A DNA stretch of 64,000 bases from Anaerolineales bacterium (GCA_015075405.1 JABTUK010000001.1:1364001-1428000); one strand, 5' to 3'; positions 1-10,080 are shown, counted from the first letter of the stretch. Notes: generated by a model not told the origin, from the sequence alone. Made by a program: numbers and translations.

Positions 1-1040
1 AAGAAATCACTTTCGAGCAGTTGTTTATAGGCATCGCGCCGGGCCGTTTCGGTCATAAAGAGCCTGTGCCGCTGTAGGGCATCAATAATCTCGGCATCAC
101 TGACGCTTTTATCGCGATCGGTCAGGTCGGCCACAGTAGTCATGATAAGCTGTTCTTCCCGATTCAGGCCATCCCAGAACCAACCAATGACTCCGCTGCC
201 GTGTTCCATGGCTTTATTCAGGCAGGCGCTAACATCAGTGGCAGAGGCCGGACGCGGTTCAACTTCCTGGAGCCGGTCAAAAATTTCAGAGCCGATTAGT
301 TGGGTCAGGTAAGGGTGACCATTAGTTAAGACCCAGATTTCAGCCAGGGCCTCGTCGCTATAGCTCAAGCCCCCTTGCCGGCCCAGTTCGGTTAACAAGT
401 TATAGGTATCATTTTCCTCCAGTCGCCCGACCCGTTTGGTCTGGACGCCCTTAAAGAGCCGCTTGTAGCCCTGGCTTAACAGGTCTAACCGTGAGCCAAC
501 GGTGTAGATAAAAGCCAGATGTTGTCCTTCCGCTTCAACTAACGTTTGTAGATACCCCAGAAACACCTCAGCCCAGGGCCGGTCGGTCTTGTTTCTTGAG
601 GTAATTACGTCGAACTCATCACAGAGGATAAGGAGACGTTTATGGTTTAGGTGGTTGTAAATTTGAGGCAAAAAGGTTCGCTGAAATTGGTGATAGTCGG
701 CGGTCAAGCTGGCCTCATGGGGCGGGGAGATATTCAAATCGAGTTCACCGGCAATTGTTTTGGCCAAGCCATGCAATATACGACCGGGAGATGTTTCATA
801 GCCTGATACATTGAAAAAGAACGGTACGTAATCCTGACACAAAGTTTCGTCACGCCGCAAACGGTGTAATAAGGAAGTTTTGCCAATACGCCGCTGGCCA
901 TGTAAAACTATCGCATTTTGCGAAGTACGGGTAAGGGTTTTGATAATCTCGCGTACTAGATCCCGGCGACCGTAAAAACGATCGGCCTGGACCGGTTTAC
1001 CAGCCTCGTAAGGGTTAAATTGAAGTTCTTGGCTGGACAC
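1..1040 (-). CDS. AAA+ ATPase, C-terminus outside window
   Basis: The minus strand is open from a GTG at 1038-1040 to the left edge. A strong ribosome site (AGGGAGGG) lies just upstream, at about 1047-1056. The start reads VSSQELQFNPYEAGKPV. A Walker A motif HGQRRIGKTSLL follows near residue 45, and a Walker B LLILCDEFDVI near residue 125. This layout matches the archaeal-type/ORC-like AAA ATPases found as N-terminal modules of bacterial STAND and defence proteins. The missing C-terminal part would decide the role, so function beyond ATP binding is not assignable. It is divergent from the nuclease/toxin island to its right. Confidence 0.8.
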   Translation of the reverse strand, partial: MSSQELQFNPYEAGKPVQADRFYGRRDLVREIIKTLTRTSQNAIVLHGQRRIGKTSLLHRLRRDETLCQDYVPFFFNVSGYETSPGRILHGLAKTIAGELDLNISPPHEASLTADYHQFQRTFLPQIYNHLNHKRLLILCDEFDVITSRNKTDRPWAEVFLGYLQTLVEAEGQHLAFIYTVGSRLDLLSQGYKRLFKGVQTKRVGRLEENDTYNLLTELGRQGGLSYSDEALAEIWVLTNGHPYLTQLIGSEIFDRLQEVEPRPASATDVSACLNKAMEHGSGVIGWFWDGLNREEQLIMTTVADLTDRDKSVSDAEIIDALQRHRLFMTETARRDAYKQLLESDF

Positions 1041-1365
1041 AATATCCCTCCCTATCTCAATACTTGAACTACTGCTGATGAAGTTAATCAAAAGAGTTTG
1101 GAATGATCAGGCAAGGCGGTTCTCTCTGGTTTTTCATCAAATAGTAGCGTGGATATTCATTTAAATAAAACAAGCCACTATAACCCAAGTGGTAATAGCA
1201 ACTTGTTAAAATAACGGCCCCAGGTGTCGGCGATAGGTTAAGTGGCAGATGGAGGAGAGGCTATGCTCTAGCCTGATTAAACAGTTACATTATATCATAG
1301 GTTTGTCTTTTTTAATATTTCAATTTCATTGCAATTCTATTCGATTTGCAATAATTTAGTCTCAA
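1041..1365. other. gene-free, AT-rich spacer
   Basis: No credible ORF. It must contain the promoter of the minus-strand ATPase. A small imperfect hairpin (CCACT/AGTGG inside AACAAG/CTTGTT) lies at about 1170-1210. Base composition is more AT-rich than the surrounding genes, as in many insertion-prone spacers. Confidence 0.5.
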
Positions 1366-1509
1366 CTAAAAGAAGGCTTCAGAGCTTTCTTTATCTTGCC
1401 TCTTTATAGCCTTCTCACTCAAATAAAAATGCCACAACAAACGCGCCGCCACCGCCCGATACGGCCGCCAGGCTTCCGCCAGCGCCAGCAATTCGGTGGG
1501 GGTGGGACG
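1366..1509 (-). pseudogene. 3'-terminal remnant of DNA glycosylase gene (copy A)
   Basis: Read on the minus strand, this stretch encodes about 35 residues nearly identical to the end of the intact glycosylase at 3549-4187. The shared block runs from RPTP through ELLALAEAWRPYRAVAARLL to WHFYLSEK, with no start codon. The frame stays open past the homology to a stop at 1366-1368. Homology stops abruptly near 1509. A second remnant (copy B) and the real gene end (copy C) recur downstream, each separated by a nuclease or toxin module. Confidence 0.85.
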
Positions 1510-1575
1510 TATATCTAGCTCTGCCGCCGCGCCAACGGGGTAAGTTTGCTACGGTAAACACAGGTCGTTATTCAA

Positions 1576-1604
1576 TTGACGGGGGCGACTCGGCGTGATA
1601 GAAT
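1576..1604 (+). promoter_or_regulatory. sigma70-type promoter of the Uma2 gene
   Basis: TTGACG at 1576-1581, a 17-bp spacer and TAGAAT at 1599-1604. The predicted start is near 1611, giving a short leader with an AAGGAG ribosome site at about 1612-1618. The same block of about 40 bp, promoter included, recurs at 2600-2640 ahead of the next module, so it is a duplicated cassette promoter. Confidence 0.75.
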
Positions 1605-1627
1605 AGCCTTCAAGGAGATTTGGAACG

Positions 1628-2188
1628 ATGAATGTGGCTATAGCTCCCCCCGAAACCAAACTCATCAGCGGTGAAGAACTGCTGGCAATGGGTGATATTG
1701 GCCCTTGTGAACTTATTGATGGAAGGATTGTACCGATGTCCCCAACCGGCGGCGAACATGGTATTTCAGAATTAAACTTGGGTAGCGAGTTGAGATCTTT
1801 TGTCCGTCAGCGACAACTGGGCTGGGTGATGACCGGCGAGGTTGGTATCTACACCCGCCGTAACCCAGATCGGGTGCGCGGAGCAGATGTAGCCTTCATC
1901 TCCAAAGAACGTCTCCCTGAACGGCCTACGGGTTTCCTCGAAATCGCGCCGGAGTTGGTTGTTGAGGTGATTTCGCCTACCGACCGCTGGCAAGAGGTTC
2001 ACGAAAAGATCGAGGAGTACTTTGCGATTGGGGTGAATTGGGTTTGGGTGGTCGAACCGGCCAGCCAGGCGGTGCGAATTTATCGTTCTGTGACCAAGAT
2101 GCAAAAATTGAGCCAGGGTGACACCCTCACCGGCGAAGGAGCGCTGGCCGGGTTTACCCTCTCTGTTGCCGAGATTTTTGCGGCGTAG
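1628..2188 (+). CDS. Uma2 family (DUF820) endonuclease-like protein
   Basis: 186 residues, full length for the Uma2 family, a PD-(D/E)XK nuclease fold very abundant in cyanobacteria and Chloroflexota. Visible family features are the N-terminal SGEELLAMGD, the ELIDGRIVPMSPTGGEHG block, D87 in RGADVAFI, E113 in ELVVEVISPTD and a downstream K127. These supply the usual acidic/lysine metal site. It has its own promoter and Shine-Dalgarno site and ends 227 bp before a terminator. No partner gene is adjacent. Physiological role is unknown for most members; nuclease activity is inferred from the fold. Confidence 0.85.
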   Translation: MNVAIAPPETKLISGEELLAMGDIGPCELIDGRIVPMSPTGGEHGISELNLGSELRSFVRQRQLGWVMTGEVGIYTRRNPDRVRGADVAFISKERLPERPTGFLEIAPELVVEVISPTDRWQEVHEKIEEYFAIGVNWVWVVEPASQAVRIYRSVTKMQKLSQGDTLTGEGALAGFTLSVAEIFAA

Positions 2189-2265
2189 ACTCATCCTGTA
2201 GCGCGATTTTAGATGAGTTTGAGAACATTCGGAAATCCCAGAGACAACCTTACTCCCGGCGCTCG

Positions 2266-2370
2266 TCCGGCGATGAAGTCGCCGGACTATACGACAGCGC
2301 CCGATTAATCGGGCTAAAGCCGGGTTGACCCGGCGCTGCCGTAGGTGTAGCCCTGGCATTCATGCCGGGG
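2266..2370. repeat. run of four short hairpins after the Uma2 gene
   Basis: Four consecutive inverted repeats sit within about 105 bp: TCCGGCGA/TCGCCGGA (2266-2286), a perfect 16-bp palindrome GCCCGATTAATCGGGC (2299-2314), GCCGGGT/ACCCGGC (2319-2334) and an imperfect CCCTGGCAT/ATGCCGGGG (2351-2370). None has a T-run, so they resemble a dispersed palindromic element more than a terminator. Confidence 0.6.
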
Positions 2371-2415
2371 CGGGCCAGTTAGACAAAACAGTTTCCGAAC
2401 GCTTTCGAGTTTGTT

Positions 2416-2446
2416 AAAAGGGTAGATCTCACACCTACCCTTTTTT
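2416..2446 (+). terminator. Rho-independent terminator
   Basis: Ten-bp perfect stem AAAAGGGTAG/CTACCCTTTT (2416-2425 with 2435-2444) followed by T6. It closes the Uma2 transcript. The minus-strand stop of glycosylase remnant B lies in its right arm, the same geometry as at the intact gene (3533-3567), so the hairpin and the gene end were duplicated together. Confidence 0.8.
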
Positions 2447-2552
2447 GTTGCTCGCCTTCTCCCTCAAATAAAAATGCCACAACAATCGAGCCGCCACCGC
2501 CCGATAAGGCCGCCAGGCTTCGGTCAGCAAATCCGCGGGCTTTGGGTGGGGG
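2435..2552 (-). pseudogene. 3'-terminal remnant of DNA glycosylase gene (copy B)
   Basis: Minus-strand translation gives DLLTEAWRPYRAVAARLL, then WHFYLREKASNKKG and a stop, matching the last 30 or so residues of the glycosylase at 3549-4187. It ends at about 2552. Together with copy A it shares a further downstream block that includes a promoter. The reading frame is still open, so the duplication is either recent or conserved as DNA. Confidence 0.8.
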
Positions 2553-2604
2553 TCTAGCTGTGTCCCCGTTCTGGGGGTGAGCGTAAGGGCTGATCGTCAT
2601 TCAA

Positions 2605-2633
2605 TTGACGGAGGCGACTCGGCGTGATAGAAT
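2605..2633 (+). promoter_or_regulatory. promoter of the antitoxin/PIN module
   Basis: TTGACG at 2605-2610, a 17-bp spacer and TAGAAT at 2628-2633, almost identical to the promoter at 1576-1604. The leader to the antitoxin ATG is about 80 nt, ending in an AGGAAGGAG ribosome site. Confidence 0.7.
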
Positions 2634-2721
2634 AGCCTTACGTGATACGAGAGACTGTATCAGGAAATAACTTCTGTTGGTCACTCAAACTGTGGGAGTA
2701 AGCCAGGAAGGAGTATGAAAA

Positions 2722-3015
2722 ATGAGTGGAACAATCACTGCCATTTACGAGCAGGGGGTTCTGCGCCCCTTAACGCCGCTGGCTCTCCCTGAATATACCC
2801 AGGTTCAGCTTCAAATTATTGAACCGGACTTCAATATCGAAGCAGAACGCCAGCGGGTGCGCCAGGTATTGATCGAGGCCGGTGTTATTCGGCCGCGTCC
2901 TGTGGTTGAACCTGTCCAACCCATTGCTGAAACAACCTTGGCGGCTGTGGCCGAGGTATTGGGTAAAGTGGGTCCCCTATCGGAACTTATCATGGCCGAG
3001 CGTGAAGGACGATGA
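2722..3015 (+). CDS. AF2212-like (DUF104) antitoxin
   Basis: 97 residues. The N-terminal beta segment TITAIYEQGVLRPLTPLALPE is the hallmark of DUF104/AF2212-like antitoxins; an Arg/Glu-rich helical tail would contact the toxin. The stop overlaps the PIN gene start by 4 bp (ATGA), the usual translational coupling in toxin-antitoxin pairs. It probably neutralises the PIN nuclease and represses their shared promoter; the latter is inference. Confidence 0.85.
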   Translation: MSGTITAIYEQGVLRPLTPLALPEYTQVQLQIIEPDFNIEAERQRVRQVLIEAGVIRPRPVVEPVQPIAETTLAAVAEVLGKVGPLSELIMAEREGR

Positions 3016-3476
3016 CGACCTACTACCTGGATACCAGCGCCTTGAGCAAGCGGTATGTCCAGGAAATTGGCACAGTCTGGGTACGTACCCTGGTCGCCCC
3101 GACGGCCGGTCACACCCTCCTAACAGCGCGACTCACGATGGTAGAAGTCTACAGCGCCCTGGCTCGTCGCCAACGTGAAGGTTCTGTTCCTGTGGCTGAT
3201 TATGCCATAGCGGCCCAAGCCTTTACCATCCACAGCGCCACGGAATATGAATTTGTGGAATTAGATTTGAAAGTGATAACCTTAGCCCGTGATCTTTTGG
3301 AACGGCATCCTTTACGCGCCTACGATGCTGTCCAACTAGCCTCGGCGCTCATCGCTAATCAAGCTCTTCAAGCTGCGCCGTTGCCTCCATTAATCTTTCT
3401 CTCGGCTGATGATCGTCTTAATCTCGTCGCTGCTACCGAGGGATTAACCGTGGACAATCCCAATCTTCATCCCTAA
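3012..3476 (+). CDS. PIN-domain toxin, VapC family
   Basis: 154 residues with the PIN acidic residues in place: D7 (YYLDTSAL), E45 (TMVEVYSA), D105 (AYDAVQLA) and D133/D134 (SADDRL). PIN toxins are Mg-dependent RNases that cleave tRNA or rRNA when freed from the antitoxin. It is coupled to the upstream DUF104 antitoxin and ends just before a bidirectional terminator shared with the convergent glycosylase gene. Confidence 0.9.
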   Translation: MTTYYLDTSALSKRYVQEIGTVWVRTLVAPTAGHTLLTARLTMVEVYSALARRQREGSVPVADYAIAAQAFTIHSATEYEFVELDLKVITLARDLLERHPLRAYDAVQLASALIANQALQAAPLPPLIFLSADDRLNLVAATEGLTVDNPNLHP

Positions 3477-3532
3477 CAGCCTCCGGTAAAGCGAACCTAC
3501 CGGACGCCACGATTTTATGTGGGTTTGTTAAA

Positions 3533-3567
3533 AAATAAAGGGCAGGCTTTAAACCTGCCCTTTATTT
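3533..3567. terminator. bidirectional terminator between PIN toxin and glycosylase
   Basis: Fourteen-bp perfect stem (3533-3546 with 3554-3567), loop CTTTAAA, A-rich on one side and T-rich on the other. The glycosylase stop codon (minus strand, 3549-3551) lies in the loop. Confidence 0.85.
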
Positions 3568-4187
3568 CTGGCAACTTTCTCGCTCAAATAAAAATGCCAC
3601 AACAACCGCGCCGCCACAGCCCGATAAGGCCGCCAACTTTCGGCCAGCGCCAACAATTCGGCGGGGGTGGGACGGCGTTCCAGCCTCTTGAGCTGCTGGG
3701 CGGCCAGCAGCAAAGCCAGGTCGCCGGGGGCAAACGCATCGGGGCGGCGCAGGACCAGCAGGAGATAAACATCCACCGTCCAATCACCGATGCCTTTGAT
3801 TTGCTTCAAGGCGACCCGCACAGCCTCATCGTCCCATTCCGCCAGCCGGTCCACATCCAGTTGACCGGCCAGCACCGCCGAAGCCAGTTCGCGTCCGTAG
3901 CGGGTTTTTTGGCGGCTAAAACCGATAGTTTTGAGTTGCGCGTCGTCAAGGCTGAGAAAATTCTGCGGGGTCAGCGGCGTAACGGCAGCGCACAGCCGCT
4001 CAAAGGCCGCCCTGGCCGAAGCCAGCGAAACCTGCTGCTCCAGGATGATGTGAATTAAAGTGGGGAAACCTGGCTCGCGCGGCCACAGCGGCGGCAGGCC
4101 GTATCGCTGAACGACGTGGGCCAGGCTAGAATCACGCGCAGCCAGCCATTCGACGGCCTGGGCGAGGGTGGCGGGGGTAAGCGTCAT
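3549..4187 (-). CDS. DNA-3-methyladenine glycosylase family (AlkA-like)
   Basis: 212 residues of the HhH-GPD superfamily. The helix-hairpin-helix lies at about 130-145 (IKGIGDWTVDVYLL) and the catalytic Asp is D156 in FAPGDLAL. The substrate-side segment IHIILEQQVSLASA is typical of AlkA. The protein is shorter than E. coli AlkA because it lacks the N-terminal subdomain. It removes alkylated bases to start base-excision repair. It lies downstream of and co-directional with ada, fitting an adaptive-response pair, though a MITE-like element separates them. Its 3' end has been copied twice to the left (1366-1509 and 2435-2552). Confidence 0.88.
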   Translation of the reverse strand: MTLTPATLAQAVEWLAARDSSLAHVVQRYGLPPLWPREPGFPTLIHIILEQQVSLASARAAFERLCAAVTPLTPQNFLSLDDAQLKTIGFSRQKTRYGRELASAVLAGQLDVDRLAEWDDEAVRVALKQIKGIGDWTVDVYLLLVLRRPDAFAPGDLALLLAAQQLKRLERRPTPAELLALAESWRPYRAVAARLLWHFYLSEKVARNKGQV

Positions 4188-4197
4188 CTATCTCCAG

Positions 4198-4330
4198 TGT
4201 CATTTCGAGGCCGTAGGCCGAGAAATCCTCTGAGACAATTAACATATAGTTGTCTGGACAAAATCATATACCTATCAAGATTTGAGTAATTGTAACTTTA
4301 GGGGGATTTCTCCCTTCGGTCGAAATGACA
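4198..4330. repeat. MITE-like element between ada and alkA-like gene
   Basis: 133 bp bounded by inverted ends TGTCATTTCGA...AGAAATCC and GGATTTCT...TCGAAATGACA. There is no coding capacity. The end sequence resembles elements at 38627-38705 and 43268-43346, suggesting one dispersed family. Confidence 0.65.
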
Positions 4331-4370
4331 TGTATTGATGAATGTGATTTTTCTTTGTATCTTCCAGTCT

Positions 4371-5477
4371 TTACAGCATCGGCTCTGGCTGGGGTTCGCT
4401 CTCCGGTTGGAGTTGTATTGCTTCCTGAAGCAGCAACTGGCGCTTGCGCTCGATGCCCCAGTGATAGCCGCCCATACTGCCGTCGCTGCGAACAACGCGG
4501 TGGCAGGGCACAATCAGCGCCGTTGGATTAGCGCCGCAAGCATTTGCCACGGCCCGGACGGCTTTAGGCTGTCCAATCTCGCGGGCAATGTCGGCATAGG
4601 TCCGAGTCTGGCCGTAAGGAATCCGCTGTAGCGCCTGCCAGACCTGCTTTTGAAAAGCCGTAGCCCGCACGTCGAGCGGCAAATCAAGATGCGGCTCCTT
4701 GCCGGCGATAAAGTTTACAATATCCCGCACCCATAGTTTATGGGCTTGATCATCGCGCACAATCCTGGCCGCGCTGAATTCGCTCAACAACAAGCGTTCC
4801 AACTCAACGGGATCATCACCCAGCTTGATGGCGCAGACGCCGCGCTCGGTAGTAGCTACCAACAACTGGCCCAAAGCACAAGGGACAACCGTAAATTGAA
4901 TTTGGGTCCCGTCGCCGTTGCGTTGATAGCGCCGGGGAGTCATGCCCAACTGCGGCGCGGCTTTTTCATACACCCGGCTGCTGGACCCAAAACCGGCCTC
5001 ATACACGGCCGCCGTGACCGGCACGCCATTACGTAACGCTTGTTTGAGTTGATCCATGCGGCAGGCTTCGGTGTATTCCAGCGGCGAGATGCCAACGTAC
5101 TCTTTGAAGGTGCGCTGTAGGTGCCAGGCGCTCACGTTGAAACATTGGCTCAGTGTTTGCAGGGTCAGCGGCTCGACGGCGTTCTGCTCGATGTAGCGAC
5201 AGATCGCACGCACCAGCTCAAGCTGCGGGTCATAGGGGATATGGGCGTCGGGCTGGCAGCGTTTGCAGGCTCGGAAGCCGGCCTGTTGAGCCAGTTCCGG
5301 CACTTTGAAAAAGAGAACGTTCTCTCGCTTCGGCTTGCGGGCCGGGCACGAGGGGCGGCAGTAAATTCGTGTGGTACGCACCGCCAGGATAAATTTGCCG
5401 TCAAAGGAGGCGTCTCGATTGAGACAGGCTTGCCAAAAGATTTCTTCGGATATTTCCGATATTATTGTATTCATCAT
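4371..5477 (-). CDS. ada: bifunctional Ada: methyltransferase and AraC-type activator
   Basis: 368 residues from the MMNTIISEI start. A longer in-frame ATG exists at 5585, but its extra residues come from repeat DNA. The N-terminal domain has the four zinc/methyl-acceptor cysteines C40, C44, C71 and C74 (YCRPSCPARKP...CKRC). An AraC-type HTH follows at about 90-190, and the C-terminal O6-alkylguanine transferase has PCHRV with acceptor C325. It repairs methylphosphotriesters and O6-methylguanine, and methylated C40 should switch on transcription. The alkA-like gene follows on the same strand. The closing Pro/Glu-rich tail is unusual but short. Confidence 0.93.
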   Translation of the reverse strand: MMNTIISEISEEIFWQACLNRDASFDGKFILAVRTTRIYCRPSCPARKPKRENVLFFKVPELAQQAGFRACKRCQPDAHIPYDPQLELVRAICRYIEQNAVEPLTLQTLSQCFNVSAWHLQRTFKEYVGISPLEYTEACRMDQLKQALRNGVPVTAAVYEAGFGSSSRVYEKAAPQLGMTPRRYQRNGDGTQIQFTVVPCALGQLLVATTERGVCAIKLGDDPVELERLLLSEFSAARIVRDDQAHKLWVRDIVNFIAGKEPHLDLPLDVRATAFQKQVWQALQRIPYGQTRTYADIAREIGQPKAVRAVANACGANPTALIVPCHRVVRSDGSMGGYHWGIERKRQLLLQEAIQLQPESEPQPEPML

Positions 5478-5478
5478 A

Positions 5479-5498
5479 CAGCTATGATAGCATAGCTG
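5479..5498. promoter_or_regulatory. inverted repeat next to the ada start
   Basis: Perfect 8-bp arms CAGCTATG/CATAGCTG around ATAG, directly before the ada ATG. It may be an operator or a leader hairpin hiding the start. It does not resemble the E. coli Ada A-box/B-box, so the role is a guess. Confidence 0.35.
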
Positions 5499-5548
5499 CG
5501 GGGAAAAATCTATCCGATCTTTGCGGGGGATATTGGTTTTTCTAAAAA

Positions 5549-5708
5549 GGAGTCCAAAGCTTGCTTTGGATTTTAAGTCTATCATTTATTATTCAATCAA
5601 AATCAAAACCTATAGAGACAGGCAAACAAAAGAGTGGTATGATTATCATGAGGAATTCCCATCCATCATAGTTGACTGATATCTATCCCAAAGCAAGCTT
5701 TGGACTCC
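5549..5708. mobile_element. MITE-like element with 21-bp perfect terminal repeats
   Basis: The 21-bp arms at 5549-5569 and 5688-5708 are exact inverted copies (starting GGAGTCC), enclosing 118 bp without a gene. The arm sequence is itself partly palindromic and reappears as the stem of the lon terminator (38708-38740) and a hairpin at 43366-43395. This is a non-autonomous element family. Confidence 0.7.
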
Positions 5709-5717
5709 GTTTTACTC

Positions 5718-5869
5718 AATGTCATTAAGTTAAGGCTAGATAGCACCCTGAGTAGCGCGAAACGAAGTGGAGCGCGTATCGAAGGGTGCGAGTTTCCTGA
5801 CGGCGCAGCACCCTTCGATACGGTTCGCTTTGCTCACCTACTCAGGATGCTGCTTAACTTAATGACATT
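5718..5869. mobile_element. second MITE-like palindromic element
   Basis: 152 bp with perfect 17-bp ends (AATGTCATTAAGTTAAG and its complement at 5853-5869). Inside are inverted copies of CTACTCAGG and of ATCGAAGGGTG. A relative sharing the ATCGAAGGGTGCGAGTTT core lies at 55931-56054. Confidence 0.65.
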
Positions 5870-5884
5870 GCCGTTTTACTACTC

Positions 5885-8485
<2,601 letters not shown>

Positions 8486-8519
8486 AAATTCATACCTCTC
8501 GTGTGGAAAGTCACAGGGA

Positions 8520-8574
8520 ATGATACGTGATACGTGAGGTTTACAGCTTAAACTTTCACGCATCACGCATCACT
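8520..8574. repeat. heptamer inverted array upstream of clpB
   Basis: Left arm GTGATAC, GTGATAC, GTGAGG; right arm CACGCAT, CACGCAT, CACTTTA. The family (RTGCGTR/GTGATRC) recurs at 13651-13712, 28265-28288, 52480-52548 and 61372-61433. Confidence 0.7.
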
Positions 8575-8694
8575 TTACTCCCGACTTTACGATTTATTGT
8601 AGGCTAGAGGTGTTAGAATCATGCTAGAACTTTATTAGAGCGGTGTTAGATGGGGAGAAGTGAGAGGAATTACATATATTGCTATATAACTACA

Positions 8695-8970
8695 TCAATT
8701 AGCTTCATCAATGTTCAATTCCATTTGATCCAAACGCTGGCCGGCTCGAACTTCATCCATATAGGCCAGCCCGTCGGCAGGTAGATCTTGCCGATTGGCC
8801 CACATGCCAAATGTATTTAACAGGACTGCCTGAACTTTATCTTCAGGAATTAAAATAATTCGGCCAGCTTTGTCAATGGTAATCTGAAGGGGAGTTCCTA
8901 TCGGCATCAGTGGCTGCACTTCCGGCGGTAAAGTTACCCGGTAACCCTCTTCGATCAAGGTTTTAGCCAT
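8695..8970 (-). CDS. AbrB/MazE-like antitoxin protein, apparently orphan
   Basis: 91 residues from MAKTLIEEGYRVTLPPEV; an upstream in-frame ATG at 8994 would add eight residues. The segment RVTLPPEVQPLMPIGTPLQITIDKAGRIILIPED has the alternating pattern of a swapped-hairpin AbrB DNA-binding domain. The acidic C-terminus (about 60-91) would be the toxin-binding tail. No PIN or MazF gene adjoins it: clpB lies downstream and a divergent ABC transporter upstream. It may be a solitary regulator or a leftover of a degraded module. Confidence 0.65.
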   Translation of the reverse strand: MAKTLIEEGYRVTLPPEVQPLMPIGTPLQITIDKAGRIILIPEDKVQAVLLNTFGMWANRQDLPADGLAYMDEVRAGQRLDQMELNIDEAN

Positions 8971-9091
8971 CTTTGATACTCTTTGTTCATTCAAACTTAC
9001 TCATCAAAAGTATAGCAGCATTTGTGGCATTTGGGTATTCCTTCTGCCAGGAGTATCGAGAGCAGATGACCCCCTTCCCTTTTGTTGGATA

Positions 9092-9132
9092 TTGACGGCC
9101 CTATCCGGCCCTGCTATCATGGCTATAGCCAT
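9092..9132 (+). promoter_or_regulatory. promoter with palindromic operator for the ABC transporter
   Basis: TTGACG (9092-9097), 17-bp spacer, TATCAT (9115-9120). A perfect 14-bp palindrome ATGGCTATAGCCAT (9119-9132) overlaps the -10 end and start site, the right place for a repressor site. No regulator gene of matching type is adjacent except possibly the divergent AbrB-like gene. Confidence 0.6.
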
Positions 9133-9192
9133 CAAAAATCACCGGGGGAGTAGACTAAAAGGAAACAACAAATAAATTAAAAGGAAAAGCTC

Positions 9193-10080
9193 ATGTTTGG
9201 TTGGTTGAAAAAGAGAAAGGACCACCAGGGGGCCAATGGTCGCTTCCGGCACGGCAACGATCACCTGATCGAGTTGCGCCAGGTCTTCAAAATCTACGAG
9301 ACGGCAGCCGGCCCCTTTAAGGCCCTCAAAGGGGTGGATTTGCAGATTGATTACGGTGAGTTTGTGGCCGTCATCGGCAAATCGGGCAGCGGCAAATCTA
9401 CCTTGATCAATATGCTCACCGGCATTGACCGGCCCACCTCCGGCGAAGTGCTGGTGGGCGATACGGCGGTGCATACCCTCAACGAAGGTCAAATCGCTGT
9501 CTGGCGCGGGCGCAATGTCGGCGTCATCTTTCAGTTCTTCCAGTTATTACCCACACTGACCGCCATCGAAAATGTCATGCTGCCGATGGATTTTTGCGAT
9601 GTGTACGCCCTGAGCGAGCGGGAGAAACGGGCTATGAGCCTGCTGGAGCAGGTCGAGATGGGGCAGCACGCCTATAAACTGCCCTCGGCCCTCTCCGGTG
9701 GGGAGCAGCAGCGGGTGGCGATTGCCCGCGCCATGGCCAATGATCCGCCTATCCTGGTGGCCGACGAGCCAACCGGCAACCTCGATTCCCGAACCGCCGG
9801 GGCGGTGCTGGAGCTGTTCGAGCGGTTGGTCGCCCAGGGCAAGACCATTTTGATGGTCACCCACGACCGCGACTTGAGCAAACGGGCTGGGCGGATTATC
9901 ACTCTGGCCGATGGGGAGATTTTGGAGGAAACGACCGGAGACCGGAGACCGGAGACCGCCGACACCTTAAAGCAGACCCCCTCAGTTCCCACGAGTTCCT
10001 TTAGTTCCCTGGAAAGTGACATCTTGGCCGAGAAGTCAACACAGCCCAGTCGAACCTCGGCGGAGGATCATCATGCTTAG
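9193..10080 (+). CDS. ABC transporter ATP-binding protein, MacB/LolD type
   Basis: 295 residues. Walker [10 protein letters not shown] (62-70), Q-loop [11 protein letters not shown], signature LSGGEQQ (168-173) and Walker [12 protein letters not shown] (188-198), all typical of the MacB/LolD/FtsE group. It would energise the FtsX-type permease encoded next, with which it overlaps by 8 bp. The last 50 residues (245-295) lie outside the family core and are encoded by repeat arrays (GACCGGA units, then inverted GGAACT units), so this tail is probably an accretion of intergenic repeat DNA. Confidence 0.93.
   Translation: MFGWLKKRKDHQGANGRFRHGNDHLIELRQVFKIYETAAGPFKALKGVDLQIDYGEFVAVIGKSGSGKSTLINMLTGIDRPTSGEVLVGDTAVHTLNEGQIAVWRGRNVGVIFQFFQLLPTLTAIENVMLPMDFCDVYALSEREKRAMSLLEQVEMGQHAYKLPSALSGGEQQRVAIARAMANDPPILVADEPTGNLDSRTAGAVLELFERLVAQGKTILMVTHDRDLSKRAGRIITLADGEILEETTGDRRPETADTLKQTPSVPTSSFSSLESDILAEKSTQPSRTSAEDHHA
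9931..10014. repeat. heptamer and GGAACT-type arrays inside a coding region
   Basis: Three GACCGGA units and one GACCGCC at about 9934-9962, then inverted GGAACT-type units (TCAGTTCCC, GAGTTCC, TTTAGTTCCC) at about 9981-10011. All are in frame within the C-terminal tail of the ABC ATPase. Confidence 0.7.

Noticed and set aside
2379..2600. 73-codon minus-strand frame as a gene
   Set aside because: It is an out-of-frame reading of glycosylase remnant B; the conserved residues are in another frame.
5478..5585. Longer Ada N-terminus starting at 5585
   Set aside because: The extra residues come from the MITE-like element and gap; family alignment begins at MMNTIISEI.
8575..8694. CIRCE or HAIR heat-shock operator upstream of clpB
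   Set aside because: No TTAGCACTC-N9-GAGTGCTAA or CTTGAGT-N7-ACTCAAG match. Only a loose direct repeat TAGAGGTGTTAGA/TAGAGCGGTGTTAGA is present, too weak to call.
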